A stretch of 64,000 nucleotides of DNA from CAWCCP01 sp963701245. Its GTDB lineage: Bacteria; Patescibacteriota; Saccharimonadia; Saccharimonadales; UBA4665. Position numbers and translations under genes: made by a program. The notes under the pieces are model-generated. The model ran no database searches. It saw nothing but the letters and a program-made list of their open reading frames with translations, and was not told where the DNA came from. The stretch covers positions 1,364,001-1,428,000 of the forward strand of contig OY969576.1 in assembly GCA_963701245.1 (NCBI GenBank). The letters run 5' to 3'. Below are positions 53,500 through 62,766 of the stretch, piece after piece. Positions within the stretch are counted from its first letter, which is position 1; every line of letters starts with the position of its first letter.

Positions 53500-53826
53500 T
53501 TATTTATTCGTATTGGGTTCTAGATTTATATTGATGAGCGCATTCTCACCAGTGAGGTTCATATTGACGGGGAGAGCCGGAACCGTAGTACTAGTCAGAG
53601 AATCTGTAGATGCCTGCGGGTTAGACGAGAAACGAGAGATGTGAAAAAAGCCGTTAGCTGACGGGTGAAGACTGAACAAACGTTCGCTTAAAATAACTGT
53701 CAACGTATTATTAGGATTGTGCTCAGATACTATAAGTTGACTAAGACCGACTACACTCGCGAGCATAATCCCAAAACTCAAGACAAGTATCGGTACTGAG
53801 TGTAAATGTAGCTGCTTGGTATTCAT
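53500..53826 (-). CDS. Membrane-anchored hypothetical protein (108 aa)
   Basis: One N-terminal helix (VPILVLSFGIMLASVVGLSQ) and an extracytoplasmic, Ser/Thr/Asn-rich domain ending in Asn-Leu repeats (MNLTGENALININLE). ATG 53826 directly follows the stop of the zinc-ribbon gene, so it is in the same operon. No family. Confidence 0.55.
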   Translation of the reverse strand: MNTKQLHLHSVPILVLSFGIMLASVVGLSQLIVSEHNPNNTLTVILSERLFSLHPSANGFFHISRFSSNPQASTDSLTSTTVPALPVNMNLTGENALININLEPNTNK

Positions 53827-53827
53827 A

Positions 53828-54937
53828 TTATTGCCATTGCCAGCCCTTTTGCATATCATCAAGCGTCACGCTTGAGGTACTCTGGGCATGGACTAATACA
53901 AAGAAGTTATCACCGTTAGATGTTTGATGCAAGACGCAAGCCTCAATAATACTGACACCTGATCCGTTGGTTGCGTTCACAAAATAGGCCTGACTACCTG
54001 CAAACGTGCCCGAATACTCATTTGAAACTGTAAATGTAGGCAGGTTCTCAGAGATGTCTTTTTCAATTGCCGATTTGGCCAGTGTATTGAAGTCAGCGCT
54101 CGTAACTGACGATGCCGTACCATAGACCTTAAAGGCATTGGATGAAGCGTCTAGAGACGAACCATTATAGGCATCCATATTGCAACTGCCACTGGCATTT
54201 TGAATATTTAGTGTCATTGGGAAACTTATGGTATAGCATGGTGTCGATACATTTGCTCCGGACACAGTTGGTCCGGAAATGCCCTCGGGCGAACTCGAGG
54301 AGCTGGTAGCAGCGTTCGTTTTATGAGTAAGCCGAGAGTCATGAGCTATTGCATAAGCCCATGATGCAATACCGATCACAATTGCCAGAGATGCAAAAAT
54401 CATGGCAATCAGCCTCAGGGTTTTTTTATGAGAATTTTTACTCAAGGAAGCTAAAACAAAGCCGGCGATACCCAGTGCAATGCCTAGAATCGGGATAAAT
54501 AATCCGCCTACTATGCCTAAGATTGCGCACACCAGTGCCATAGCTGCTTTCAGCTCACTATTTTGCTGGCCAGCAATTGGCACTGCATAGCTGGGGATGC
54601 CAATGGGGGCGGCAGGAACATAAGCATTTGGCTGACCTACCGTCATTGGTTGGGCAGGAACAGCAGCTTGGTTCTGGTATACTTGTGCAAATTGTGATTG
54701 ACCAACTGGCTGTGGAGGCTGAGCGGTAACTGGCTGAGTCGGCTGCATGGGAGCAGCAACCGGCGCTACTGGAACGGGTGCGACAGGTTGAGGGAGAGGA
54801 GCTGCAGCCTGTGGTGCTGAAACCATTGGCACTGCTGGTCCACCGGTAGCGGCAGCTGCTTGCATAATTGGTGCGCCACAATTACCGCAAAAAGCGGCAC
54901 CCACTTCAATCGGTTGGTGGCAGTTTGAGCAAACCAT
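53828..54937 (-). CDS. Zinc-ribbon membrane protein
   Basis: Protein of 369 residues. An N-terminal zinc ribbon (CSNCHQPIEVGAAFCGNCG) is followed by a Pro/Ala/Gln-rich linker (about residues 30-120), two or three helices (DUF4190-like, LGIALGIAGFVLASL), and an extracytoplasmic domain of about 150 residues with two or three cysteines. It lies just downstream of a PrsW-family protease that also carries a zinc ribbon. Confidence 0.7.
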   Translation of the reverse strand: MVCSNCHQPIEVGAAFCGNCGAPIMQAAAATGGPAVPMVSAPQAAAPLPQPVAPVPVAPVAAPMQPTQPVTAQPPQPVGQSQFAQVYQNQAAVPAQPMTVGQPNAYVPAAPIGIPSYAVPIAGQQNSELKAAMALVCAILGIVGGLFIPILGIALGIAGFVLASLSKNSHKKTLRLIAMIFASLAIVIGIASWAYAIAHDSRLTHKTNAATSSSSSPEGISGPTVSGANVSTPCYTISFPMTLNIQNASGSCNMDAYNGSSLDASSNAFKVYGTASSVTSADFNTLAKSAIEKDISENLPTFTVSNEYSGTFAGSQAYFVNATNGSGVSIIEACVLHQTSNGDNFFVLVHAQSTSSVTLDDMQKGWQWQ

Positions 54938-54974
54938 AGTGTTTATTTTGGCAAATGCCTATTAACTAGTTAAT

Positions 54975-55742
54975 TTAAGCACGTTGACCACAGTTGGTGC
55001 AATAGAGATTGTGTTTTGGATTGGGAAAACCACAATTTCTACAAAAAGTATTATGCCCGACCGCACTTAATCCCATCCGTTGATCAAGCTCGGTAGCTCT
55101 GAAATAAAGCCAAAATAATAACACGCTTAGACTAATTGTGATGAGTACCGACATCAATGCAAAGATGGCTTTTCCAGTGGTTAAGCCAAAGTCATATAGC
55201 CCGTGAAGTATCATTGCTACTCCCAGCAACAACCACGCTTTAACTCGGGACTTATGGGCAAGTTTGCCATTGATTAAAAAGTACCCAACCATTCCAGTTA
55301 AAGCAGCATGAAATATCGGTGTCAAAAAGATTCGGGCAATCCCGGTAGAGGCACCAAATTGAAGGGTATAAAGAATATTTTCGGGTAAACCAAAACCAAG
55401 CCCGGCAATGGCAAAGTAGATAATACCGTCCGTATGCTCGTTAAAGTATCTCTTAGGGTAGATAAAAATAGATAGGGGAATAAACTTGCAACCTTCTTCA
55501 ATAATGCCGACACCCAATGCTGCAATAAGTATTGTGAAAATAGGAGCACCAGGCGACAAACTTTTTAGAGGAATGAGAAGGACTTCTAATACACCGGCGA
55601 CTATGCCGGCACCAAAACCGAAACCAAAGGCAATCCATAAAGCGCCTATTGGCTCTTTTTCACCTTTGTCGTGCGATACAAAAAACCAAGCTAATCCGGC
55701 TGCAATCAGGACGAATATCAGAATAATAATGAATATCGACAT
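54975..55742 (-). CDS. PrsW-family intramembrane metalloprotease with C-terminal zinc ribbon
   Basis: Integral membrane protease of 255 residues with about eight helices. The active-site motifs EEGCKFIPL, GFGLPENILY and the two histidines in PIFHAALTG and MILHGLYD match PrsW. A zinc ribbon (CRNCGFPNPKHNLYCTNC) is appended at the C-terminus. PrsW cleaves anti-sigma factors in Bacillus; the neighbouring zinc-ribbon membrane protein is a candidate partner here, by inference only. Confidence 0.85.
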   Translation of the reverse strand: MSIFIIILIFVLIAAGLAWFFVSHDKGEKEPIGALWIAFGFGFGAGIVAGVLEVLLIPLKSLSPGAPIFTILIAALGVGIIEEGCKFIPLSIFIYPKRYFNEHTDGIIYFAIAGLGFGLPENILYTLQFGASTGIARIFLTPIFHAALTGMVGYFLINGKLAHKSRVKAWLLLGVAMILHGLYDFGLTTGKAIFALMSVLITISLSVLLFWLYFRATELDQRMGLSAVGHNTFCRNCGFPNPKHNLYCTNCGQRA

Positions 55743-55834
55743 TGCTGTATGATGTTTATTTTTGCATAAATATGCATAAGCAGTATATCATTTCTGTGTC
55801 TTACTGATCTTCTGCAAAAACTCGTATAAGGGAA

Positions 55835-55863
55835 TTGTTGCTCACCCCTATAGCTGATATAGT
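55835..55863 (+). promoter_or_regulatory. Promoter of tRNA-Arg
   Basis: TTGTTG, 17 bases, then TATAGT (55858-55863), ending 14 bases before the tRNA. Confidence 0.6.
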
Positions 55864-55877
55864 ATCGTCAGTGGCTT

Positions 55878-55954
55878 GCCCTGGTAGCTCAGCTGGATAG
55901 AGCAGAGGACTTCTAAGCCTAAGGTCGCAGGTTCGAATCCTGCCCGGGGCGCCA
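55878..55954 (+). tRNA. tRNA-Arg (anticodon TCT), anchor of a cassette
   Basis: Acceptor stem GCCCTGG/CCGGGGC, D-arm GCTC/GAGC, anticodon loop CTTCTAA, T-loop GTTCGAATC, discriminator G and encoded CCA (55952-55954). The anticodon stem closes with A31-G39 and G27-A43 mismatches, the first of which is unusual. A membrane-protein gene and then a GCGCCA repeat follow on the same strand. Confidence 0.94.
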
Positions 55955-56050
55955 AAATGCTTACGTCTAAATGGTTTCATTAATTTAATATTCCTAAGCC
56001 GATTATTAATAAAAATAGCTACCATAACAGTGATTCAATAAGCGATACGC

Positions 56051-56755
56051 ATGTTACCGAAACGACTTTTCTCAATTTTAATCTACATTTTATTGTTTAT
56101 TACCGCTATAGGTCTCGCTAGTTTTGCAATCACAAACTACAAATCAAGTTTGCACACTTTTACAACAACATTACTCTTTTTACTTCTTTTAGTTGCGGCG
56201 TTATATCTCTGCTATATCGGTCTGAAGGGGTTAATTAAGAAGACGCAGTTTTCCCAGGAACCTGCAACTTTTAGAAACGTCATAATGATTTTGGGTGTCA
56301 TATGTGTCATTCTTCTGGCTATTTCTTTGATTATCTCTTTACTAATACATCAAGCAGCCAACAGTTACACAAAAAATGATGCGTTTTCGAAACAGATACT
56401 GGGGCAGGAATTAAGCAAACTACCTCAGCCACCAACATGTGTTTTGACGAGTCGGACATACGGTGGAGGTACATCCAATGAGGGTCTAGGGTCAAATTGG
56501 GATGCAGAGTATAATTGCAAAACTACTTTGCAGCAGGCAAATCAAGAAATTTATAATGCGCTCCATCAACAGTTTTCGTTCAATAGCGATGGGTCTAGCT
56601 TTTCAACGTTAGACCAAGCTTACAGGATTACAAATAATACATTTAACGTAGACTATTATTTTTATATACCAAACACAAACGGCTCAACTATTGAGAACAT
56701 AACTTCATCCACTGAGATAAGTGGTCTGAGTGTGACGGTCAGTCGTAGCAACTAG
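56051..56755 (+). CDS. Membrane protein, hypothetical; cassette after tRNA-Arg
   Basis: Protein of 234 residues: three helices in the first 110 residues, then an extracytoplasmic domain with two cysteines (PPTCVLTSRT and EYNCKTTL) likely to form a disulphide. It resembles small envelope lipid-interacting proteins but no family is assigned. The upstream -10 is weak (GATACG next to the ATG). It lies alone between the tRNA and the repeat. Confidence 0.6.
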   Translation: MLPKRLFSILIYILLFITAIGLASFAITNYKSSLHTFTTTLLFLLLLVAALYLCYIGLKGLIKKTQFSQEPATFRNVIMILGVICVILLAISLIISLLIHQAANSYTKNDAFSKQILGQELSKLPQPPTCVLTSRTYGGGTSNEGLGSNWDAEYNCKTTLQQANQEIYNALHQQFSFNSDGSSFSTLDQAYRITNNTFNVDYYFYIPNTNGSTIENITSSTEISGLSVTVSRSN

Positions 56756-56817
56756 TTTTTCATATTCGAAATACAGCATATCAACTCGGACATTTTTGGT
56801 ATCGCATAATAGTATTT

Positions 56818-56849
56818 GTTCCGAAGTATATCCGTTTGGGAGGGCGCCA
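56818..56849 (+). repeat. Cassette-end repeat A1 (Arg)
   Basis: GTTCCGAAGTATATCCG, then TTTGGGAGGGCGCCA. It starts like a T-loop and ends GCGCCA, the last six bases of tRNA-Arg including its G discriminator and CCA, followed by AGCAC as in R3. Confidence 0.7.
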
Positions 56850-56863
56850 AGCACAAGTAACTG

Positions 56864-56887
56864 GACCGCGGTACTAGCGGTCTTTTT
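56864..56887 (+). terminator. Rho-independent terminator after the Arg cassette
   Basis: GACCGC pairs with GCGGTC, followed by TTTTT. It stops transcription coming from the cassette side just downstream of A1. Confidence 0.75.
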
Positions 56888-56956
56888 GTACCAGACGCTC
56901 ATTTTATTACCGCATTGCTATAGCCATGAGTACATGAAAATTGTTTCGTAGATAAC

Positions 56957-58044
56957 CGCTTAAAGGAAATTTCGTGTTGGTTTTTGCCCCTCAGTTCGGC
57001 TGTATAAATACCACTCCACGAGCCTTCGTTGGTGCTCGTCGCTCATGCCTCGGTGCAACTTGAGCTTGGTTCTGAGCTGGCTGTTAATACCACCTTCCAT
57101 GTGGTTGGTCGTTCTTGGTAGCCGTGGGGTGGAGTTGTAAACGTAGGTGAACAGCTGCTGGTCTTCCTGTAGTTTCTTGAGCTGTCGGTAGGCAGAACGT
57201 AAGCGTCCATGGGTATACCACCATCTCCGTTGGTTCGGCTTCGGATCTCTGACATACGTCCTTTGCTTGACGAAGTCGTTATACTGGTTCTCCCAAGCCT
57301 GGAACTGCTGTTCCCAGGTAGCCGCATCCGCTTCCGTATGCACTTGCCACAGTGCCCTGGTTAGTCGCAGAAGGTCTTGCCCGGCTTCGGTTTTCGGGCT
57401 GAGCGTTAGCTTACCCCGGACGTTGAGCCAGATATGGAATGTGCAACGCTGGATCTTTCGTCTCAGGCCAACACCGGGCAATGGCCAGGAGAATACCTTT
57501 CTGGCCGTCACACACGGCAAAGCCTGGTGCCGGTATGGTAGCCAACAGCTCGCTCCAGGTACTCGAGGATTCCCAGCCGGCCCAGTGCCAGGCAATGACA
57601 TATTCGGTAGTCCGAGCAATGAGACAGACCAGTGAGCCGACACGGATGCCGTCAAGGATAAGGGCGTGGTGTACTTCGCCGGTGGGCGTAGGCTTCGGTA
57701 CAATATCCCAGCACCAAGCTGTTTGGTTACGCCACGTACGGGCGGTAACACTCGTCGGCAATTCGTCCTGTGACTGCTTGCCGAGTAGCCAAGCGACGAA
57801 GTGTTCGAGCAAAAGCTGACGACTGAGGTCAGGTCGTTTCCTGACTTGTGAGCCACTACACTGCGGACAACGGTAACGCTGTGTACCGGCAGTTGTCTTG
57901 CCCCATTTCTGTAGCTTAGTTTGGCATGCTTGGCATGTGTACTTGTAGGTTCTTTTTCATACAATTAATGTCTCACGACATTAATTCAGGGCAAATAACA
58001 GAGGAATAACGGCTTAAAAACCAACACGTTTTTTCCTATAACTC
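56957..58044 (-). mobile_element. IS256-family (IS1249-like) element
   Basis: A 1088-bp element flanked by the 8-bp duplication TAGATAAC (56949-56956 and 58045-58052). The terminal inverted repeats share CGTGTTGGTTTTT and an upstream AGGAAA. It carries a transposase gene with two frame breaks. It lies between the Arg cassette and an FN3 protein gene. Confidence 0.88.
56960..57961 (-). pseudogene. IS1249/IS256-type transposase with two frameshifts
   Basis: The zinc-finger N-terminus (TCQACQTKLQ, RYRCPQCSG) and the core (WCWDIVPKPTPTGEVHHALI, VCDGQKGILLAIARCWPE) are in one frame; the C-terminal half from KIQRCTFHIWLNVRG onward is in another. The shift falls at an ACGAAAGATC stretch near 57450. 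A second shift, in AAAAA at the start codon, separates ATG from the finger. Both are homopolymer indels: decay or sequencing error. Confidence 0.75.
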
Positions 58045-58147
58045 TAGATAACGAATAGGCCTACTTTAATCTATTGCACAAGAGTACGGTTTGTAAGATA
58101 ATCACAAGCGTTATCCTAAACAACATTAATAGGACATTATTAACAGT

Positions 58148-59140
58148 ATGAAAATAGTAAAATCTTCTGAACATGGGTTTGTGCATCATATTCTCATTGC
58201 CGTAATAGCGGTGTTTAGTATTGGTATCATAGGAGCGGTGTTTTTAGAATTATCTAATGCCCAAACTGCCGCCTGTACGGCACGGACATTTAGTTCGGGA
58301 TCTAAAGACAGTAGTTCTTCTCACTGCGTACAATATGTTCAACAAATGTACAACGGCATGATATCGTACATCGACTTACAAGAAGCAGGGACCAAGATAA
58401 TTAATAGCGCACCACTTAGCGTCATAACTGATAAATACGCATTCTTTAGTGTTAACAGTTCTTTTGGTAAAACCAGTGACGTATACGATGCCCAGACAGT
58501 GAATTGGGTAACTAGTTTTCAGAAATGGGTGAATGGCGCAACAGCCGCAGATGTAAATAAAGTATTCGGTATGTCCTCTGCTACTTTCGCTAACACATTC
58601 AGGCCGAAAGGTGCTTTGCCTACAAGCGGGACAACTGAAGCGAAAACATGGTATGCCGACTGCCAGTTTGTAAATCATATACCTGCTGCTGCGCGCACCG
58701 TCACTGATAGTACCGATTACACTGGTGGTAAACCAAATAGTACTGGAACAAATAAGACCAACATGTGGTACATACGTTCGTATATGCGTGCGGCATCTTC
58801 TGCATCCAGTAGCGCCGGCTGTGCAGCAATATTAAGCGGTAGTCCAAGCCCAACTCCCGGACCAACAACAGGCAGCAAGCCAGCCACTCCTACAGGCGTG
58901 ACAGTAACCCACACAGCTTCTAATAACATTAGTATAAAGTGGACACCGACCAGTGGTGCCACTTCCTACGTTGTATACGTCACCTATCAAGGGGCAGAAC
59001 TTGGCAAACGGACCGTCAGCTCAGCGTCCGCCACGATTACCGGCTTAACCGCAGATCACACCTATACGATACATGTTGCTGCTCAGAATTCTCATGGGGA
59101 AAGTGCTGCTACAAATGGCCCAACCGCAAAGACGCCCTAG
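58148..59140 (+). CDS. Secreted fibronectin type III-domain protein
   Basis: Protein of 330 residues. An N-terminal helix (FVHHILIAVIAVFSIGIIGAVF) is a type-IV-pilin-like or uncleaved signal sequence; residues about 40-235 form an uncharacterised domain with a few cysteines, possibly peptidoglycan-binding; a Pro-Thr-rich linker leads to an FN3 domain (about residues 245-330, TPTGVTVTHTASNNISIKW). It is probably exposed on the cell surface. Confidence 0.7.
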   Translation: MKIVKSSEHGFVHHILIAVIAVFSIGIIGAVFLELSNAQTAACTARTFSSGSKDSSSSHCVQYVQQMYNGMISYIDLQEAGTKIINSAPLSVITDKYAFFSVNSSFGKTSDVYDAQTVNWVTSFQKWVNGATAADVNKVFGMSSATFANTFRPKGALPTSGTTEAKTWYADCQFVNHIPAAARTVTDSTDYTGGKPNSTGTNKTNMWYIRSYMRAASSASSSAGCAAILSGSPSPTPGPTTGSKPATPTGVTVTHTASNNISIKWTPTSGATSYVVYVTYQGAELGKRTVSSASATITGLTADHTYTIHVAAQNSHGESAATNGPTAKTP

Positions 59141-59769
59141 TAAATCTGGCGGGATATTTGAAAGAGGACGGTGAAACTATTATTGCTTCAAAAGACTTGA
59201 TATTGTTTCAATGTACGACGCGTTTTTAGTAGCGTATCCTAGCCTATAGTCACACAGTCATACATCGATACTGAAGTTATGCCTCGTGCTATCTATCTAA
59301 AATTGCGTACATTTGAATATGTGTGCGTACCACACCAAACTCAAATGATGCATCCGGAAGCTACATAGTCATTCTTGAAATCTGGGTAGTGTTTGATAGA
59401 GCGAGCTAGCATGTATAACACAGTTGATCATTCAATAAATACAAAAACTTATCAATAGATACCTCATAGTGCTCTTGCCGAGAGTACCTTGTTCGTGTGG
59501 ACTTCTGGGAAAATTACGATATAGCTATATATAAATAGTATAGAGAATAGGTGCACAATTTTAAAAATTAACAGATACAAAATATTAATAAAATAGTATA
59601 TCGATATACTATTTTTTATGAAATAACTTCTTAAAATGAACTAAATGATTTCAAAAAATGTACTATTTGTATACGAATTAAAAAATTAACAGATGAAAAA
59701 ACGATCAAATATAGTACAACCCCATCTCGTATAGTGAACTAAAAAGGCCGACCTGCTATCATTGAATTC
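59141..59769. other. AT-rich intergenic region
   Basis: About 630 bases without a convincing gene. The 300 bases from 59470 are strongly AT-rich. A 26-bp perfect palindrome lies at 59591-59616. TATCAT before 59770 is the promoter of the next gene. Confidence 0.6.
59591..59616. repeat. 26-bp perfect palindrome in AT-rich DNA
   Basis: AAAATAGTATATC joined to its exact complement, with T tracts on both sides in either direction. It could be a bidirectional terminator, an operator or a cruciform-forming site. Confidence 0.8.
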
Positions 59770-60138
59770 ATGATAATGAGGTATTTACATACCGGCATAA
59801 CTGTCAAAAACATCGACAAGACACTACAGCTATATGGACATCTCGGCTATTCAGTTGAAAAGCTATTCGAACGACCAGATCTCGATGCCCATGCGGCACA
59901 GATAAAACATATAGACGGTACTGTTTTGGAGCTTTGGCAATTTGAGAGCGAAAATCATCGTCAAATTCGTTATATAAAACAGCATGTCGCTTTTGGTTCA
60001 AACGCACTTGAAGAAGACGTTGCCGTGCTTACTCAGACAGGCTATCGATTAGTTATACCAATCACACAGGGGGCAATCTTACGCTACGCCTTTGTGCAGG
60101 ATCCGAGTGGAAATTGCCTAGAGATCGCTCAAATATAA
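59770..60138 (+). CDS. VOC-family (glyoxalase-like) protein
   Basis: Protein of 122 residues with the repeats YLHTGITVKNIDKTLQLYGHLGYSV and YAFVQDPSGNCLEIAQI. His and Glu at the usual positions (H6 region and final LEI) could bind a metal. TGCTATCAT ends seven bases before ATG 59770. Fourth VOC protein of the window; function unknown. Confidence 0.85.
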   Translation: MIMRYLHTGITVKNIDKTLQLYGHLGYSVEKLFERPDLDAHAAQIKHIDGTVLELWQFESENHRQIRYIKQHVAFGSNALEEDVAVLTQTGYRLVIPITQGAILRYAFVQDPSGNCLEIAQI

Positions 60139-60238
60139 ACTCGTTCAAGAAATAATATTTTTTTACTTGGATTCGTATTAGCACAGTTATCAACCTTCAA
60201 GATGCTACAATGGTTTTAAAGGTTAGGAGGAGCTTTTG

Positions 60239-61474
60239 ATGGCTGTTGCCAAAAATTTGTCATTTCCAAAAGATAAGTTAAACGTTGTGTTACTTGAAAA
60301 TATACATAACGTTGCCGAGTCTATATTCAAAGACGAGCGGTATAACGTGACGGTTGTTAATAAGGCTTTGTCGGAGGCTGAGCTACTTGCTATGATGAGT
60401 GACGTATCAATTTTAGGCATTCGATCGAATACAAAACTTACAGAAGCAGTTTTTGACGCCGCCCCACGATTGCTCGCTGTCGGTGCTTTTTGTATTGGTA
60501 CAAACCAAATCAACTTACCGGCCGCCACTAAGCGAGGTGTAGCCGTCTTTAACTCTCCTTACGGCAATACACGAAGCGTAGTAGAACTTGCGATTGTTGA
60601 AATTATTGCATTAAATCGTCACTTAACAGATAAAAACAGTGCGACTCATAAAGGCATCTGGTCAAAATCAGCAGCCGGCAATCATGAAGTTCGCGGTCGA
60701 AAACTTGGCATAGTTGGGTACGGTAACATTGGTACATCTTTATCTATTATTGCCGAATCTCTTGGCATGCAAGTCTACTACTATGATGTGACTGATAAAC
60801 TTTCCTATGGAAATACCGTTCGTTGTAAGACACTTAGTGAACTGTTAAAGACCGTTGATGTTGTCACTGTGCATGTTGATGGTCGTCCAGATAATGCGAA
60901 ACTCATTGGCGCAAAAGAATTTGCTCAAATGCGTCCCGGTTCACTTTTCTTAAATTTAAGCCGGGGAACAGTAGTAGACGAAGGAGCTTTAGCTGATGCG
61001 CTCATCTCCGGTCATCTTGCCGGTGCCGCTGTTGACGTCTTTGAAAATGAACCAAAGAGTAAAGACGATCCGTTAGTCTCGAAACTCCAGAACTTATCGA
61101 ACGTCATATTAACGCCTCATGTTGCGAGTGGCACAGAAGAAGCACAAGAAAATATTGGAAACTTTGTAGCCAACAAGTTGATTACCTTTATCAATACTGG
61201 GGATACTTCACTTAGCGTTAATCTGCCCGCCCTTGAATTACCGAAGCAACAACAATCGCATCGATTAATTCTTATTCACGCAAACGTTCCTGGGGTTTTA
61301 GCAAAAATCAATACGCTTCTGGCAGGCGAGAATATCAATATTGATTCGCAGTATCTTAGCACCAAAGCAGATGTTGGCTATGTCATTACTGATATCAATA
61401 ACGACTACCAACCAGTCTTCATAAAGAAACTAAGAGCTATGCCTGAGACTATTCGTTTGCGGGTTTTATATTAA
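60239..61474 (+). CDS. serA: D-3-phosphoglycerate dehydrogenase
   Basis: First enzyme of serine synthesis. The NAD fold has VGYGNIGTSLS, the active-site Arg in NLSRGTVVDEG, Glu in VFENEP and His in LTPHVASGTEE. A C-terminal ACT domain (HRLILIHANVPGVLAKIN) gives probable serine feedback, as in the 410-residue enterobacterial type. TTAGGAGGAG sits just before the ATG. Followed at 19 bases by the serC-like gene. Confidence 0.95.
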   Translation: MAVAKNLSFPKDKLNVVLLENIHNVAESIFKDERYNVTVVNKALSEAELLAMMSDVSILGIRSNTKLTEAVFDAAPRLLAVGAFCIGTNQINLPAATKRGVAVFNSPYGNTRSVVELAIVEIIALNRHLTDKNSATHKGIWSKSAAGNHEVRGRKLGIVGYGNIGTSLSIIAESLGMQVYYYDVTDKLSYGNTVRCKTLSELLKTVDVVTVHVDGRPDNAKLIGAKEFAQMRPGSLFLNLSRGTVVDEGALADALISGHLAGAAVDVFENEPKSKDDPLVSKLQNLSNVILTPHVASGTEEAQENIGNFVANKLITFINTGDTSLSVNLPALELPKQQQSHRLILIHANVPGVLAKINTLLAGENINIDSQYLSTKADVGYVITDINNDYQPVFIKKLRAMPETIRLRVLY

Positions 61475-61493
61475 TATCTAATTCACGTCAATT

Positions 61494-62576
61494 ATGAAAT
61501 ACTACCTTACTCCCGGACCCTCACAGCCGTACCCAAAGCTGAAACAATACCTAGATGATGCCTGGGATCAGGACGTTATTTCTTGGTCTCATCGCGGCCA
61601 AGCATTCATTGATCTATATAAAAGAGTCGATCAGCATTTGCGAGAACTTATGAATGTTCCAGCTGATTATAAAATCTTATTTGTCGGATCAGCGACTGAG
61701 GCTATGGAGCGCATTATTCAAGGAGTGGTCACCACATCCAGCCACCATATTGTCTTAGGTGCATTCGGTGAGAAGTGGCATACAATAGCTAAACAACTTG
61801 GGAAACAATCTACTGCTCAAGCTATTGATGTGACGAAACCAACAATTACTGAGTCTCTCGACGTACCGGTAGATGCAGAGCTTATTTGCCTAACCCTAAG
61901 CGAAACGAGTTCCGGAGCAACAATGGCACCATCCGCACTTACACGTCTTGGAAAGCATCCTAAGCATCAACTTTTAGCCCTTGATGTTGTTTCGGCGGCG
62001 CCGCTTATACCCGTTGACTGGAATATCACTGATATGGCTTTCTTTTCCGTTCAAAAGGCTTTCGGATTGCCAGCTGGTCTGGGGGTCATAATAGTGAGCG
62101 ATACAGCAATTGAAAAATCTGCGCAACTTTCATTGGACGGCATTCTGACAGGAACTTATCATAGTCTGTCATCGCTCGCCAAGGAGGCTGCCAAGTATCA
62201 GACATTCGAAACGCCGAACGTCCTTGGAATATATTTACTGGATAGGGTCGTAGAAGACATGCTGCAATCCGGACCGGCTACTTTGCAACAGCAAGTTAGA
62301 CGTCGAGCGAATAATTTTTATAAAATAATCAATCAACATCCAAGCATTGCAACATATGTACAGGATCCAGATTGGCAATCGCCATCAGTTATAGTCATTG
62401 ATATTAACGATTCAAATGCCCAACTACTTGAACATCTAAAAAAGAATAACTTAGTTGCCGGCAAAGGCTATGCTACAGAACATAAGGAGAGACATCTCCG
62501 GCTAGCAAACTTTCCTGCAATACCAGATGAAGCTTTTGAAGCACTGACACAGCACATACAAACCTGGTCAGAATAA
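61494..62576 (+). CDS. serC: Phosphoserine aminotransferase-like PLP enzyme
   Basis: Class V aminotransferase of 360 residues. YLTPGPSQPYPKL is the typical start, FSVQKAFGLPAG contains the PLP Lys. Closest in pattern to the archaeal/mycobacterial-type SerC. Its position behind serA supports phosphoserine synthesis. No serB is in the window. PLP would come from PdxST. Confidence 0.88.
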   Translation: MKYYLTPGPSQPYPKLKQYLDDAWDQDVISWSHRGQAFIDLYKRVDQHLRELMNVPADYKILFVGSATEAMERIIQGVVTTSSHHIVLGAFGEKWHTIAKQLGKQSTAQAIDVTKPTITESLDVPVDAELICLTLSETSSGATMAPSALTRLGKHPKHQLLALDVVSAAPLIPVDWNITDMAFFSVQKAFGLPAGLGVIIVSDTAIEKSAQLSLDGILTGTYHSLSSLAKEAAKYQTFETPNVLGIYLLDRVVEDMLQSGPATLQQQVRRRANNFYKIINQHPSIATYVQDPDWQSPSVIVIDINDSNAQLLEHLKKNNLVAGKGYATEHKERHLRLANFPAIPDEAFEALTQHIQTWSE

Positions 62577-62656
62577 GTAGATCAAGATCAAGCCTTATTA
62601 TTTATCCGCAACTATCTCTATTTCAAATAATCGATGGAGTACAAGCGTATAGTCTT

Positions 62657-62685
62657 TGGGGCCACACAGTAAGAGATAGTAGAAC
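62657..62685 (-). repeat. Cassette-end repeat H2 (His)
   Basis: Read on the minus strand: GTTCTACTATCTC, then TTACTGTGTGGCCCCA, followed by AAG. The final GCCCCA is the end of tRNA-His with its C discriminator. It closes the second His cassette. Confidence 0.7.
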
Positions 62686-62766
62686 TTTAGTATGTCTCAA
62701 TGATAGCTATAGGATTCCATCGAAATTAACTTTTGACCACAGAATAATAATACTGTGGCAAGGATA

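Noticed and set aside
55801..56025. Minus-strand 74-aa ORF
   Set aside because: It covers the tRNA-Arg gene and is the usual spurious reading of a tRNA complement.
57411..57819. Separate genes in the first half of the IS1249-like element
   Set aside because: They are the frame of the transposase core and its shadows; frameshifts explain the split.
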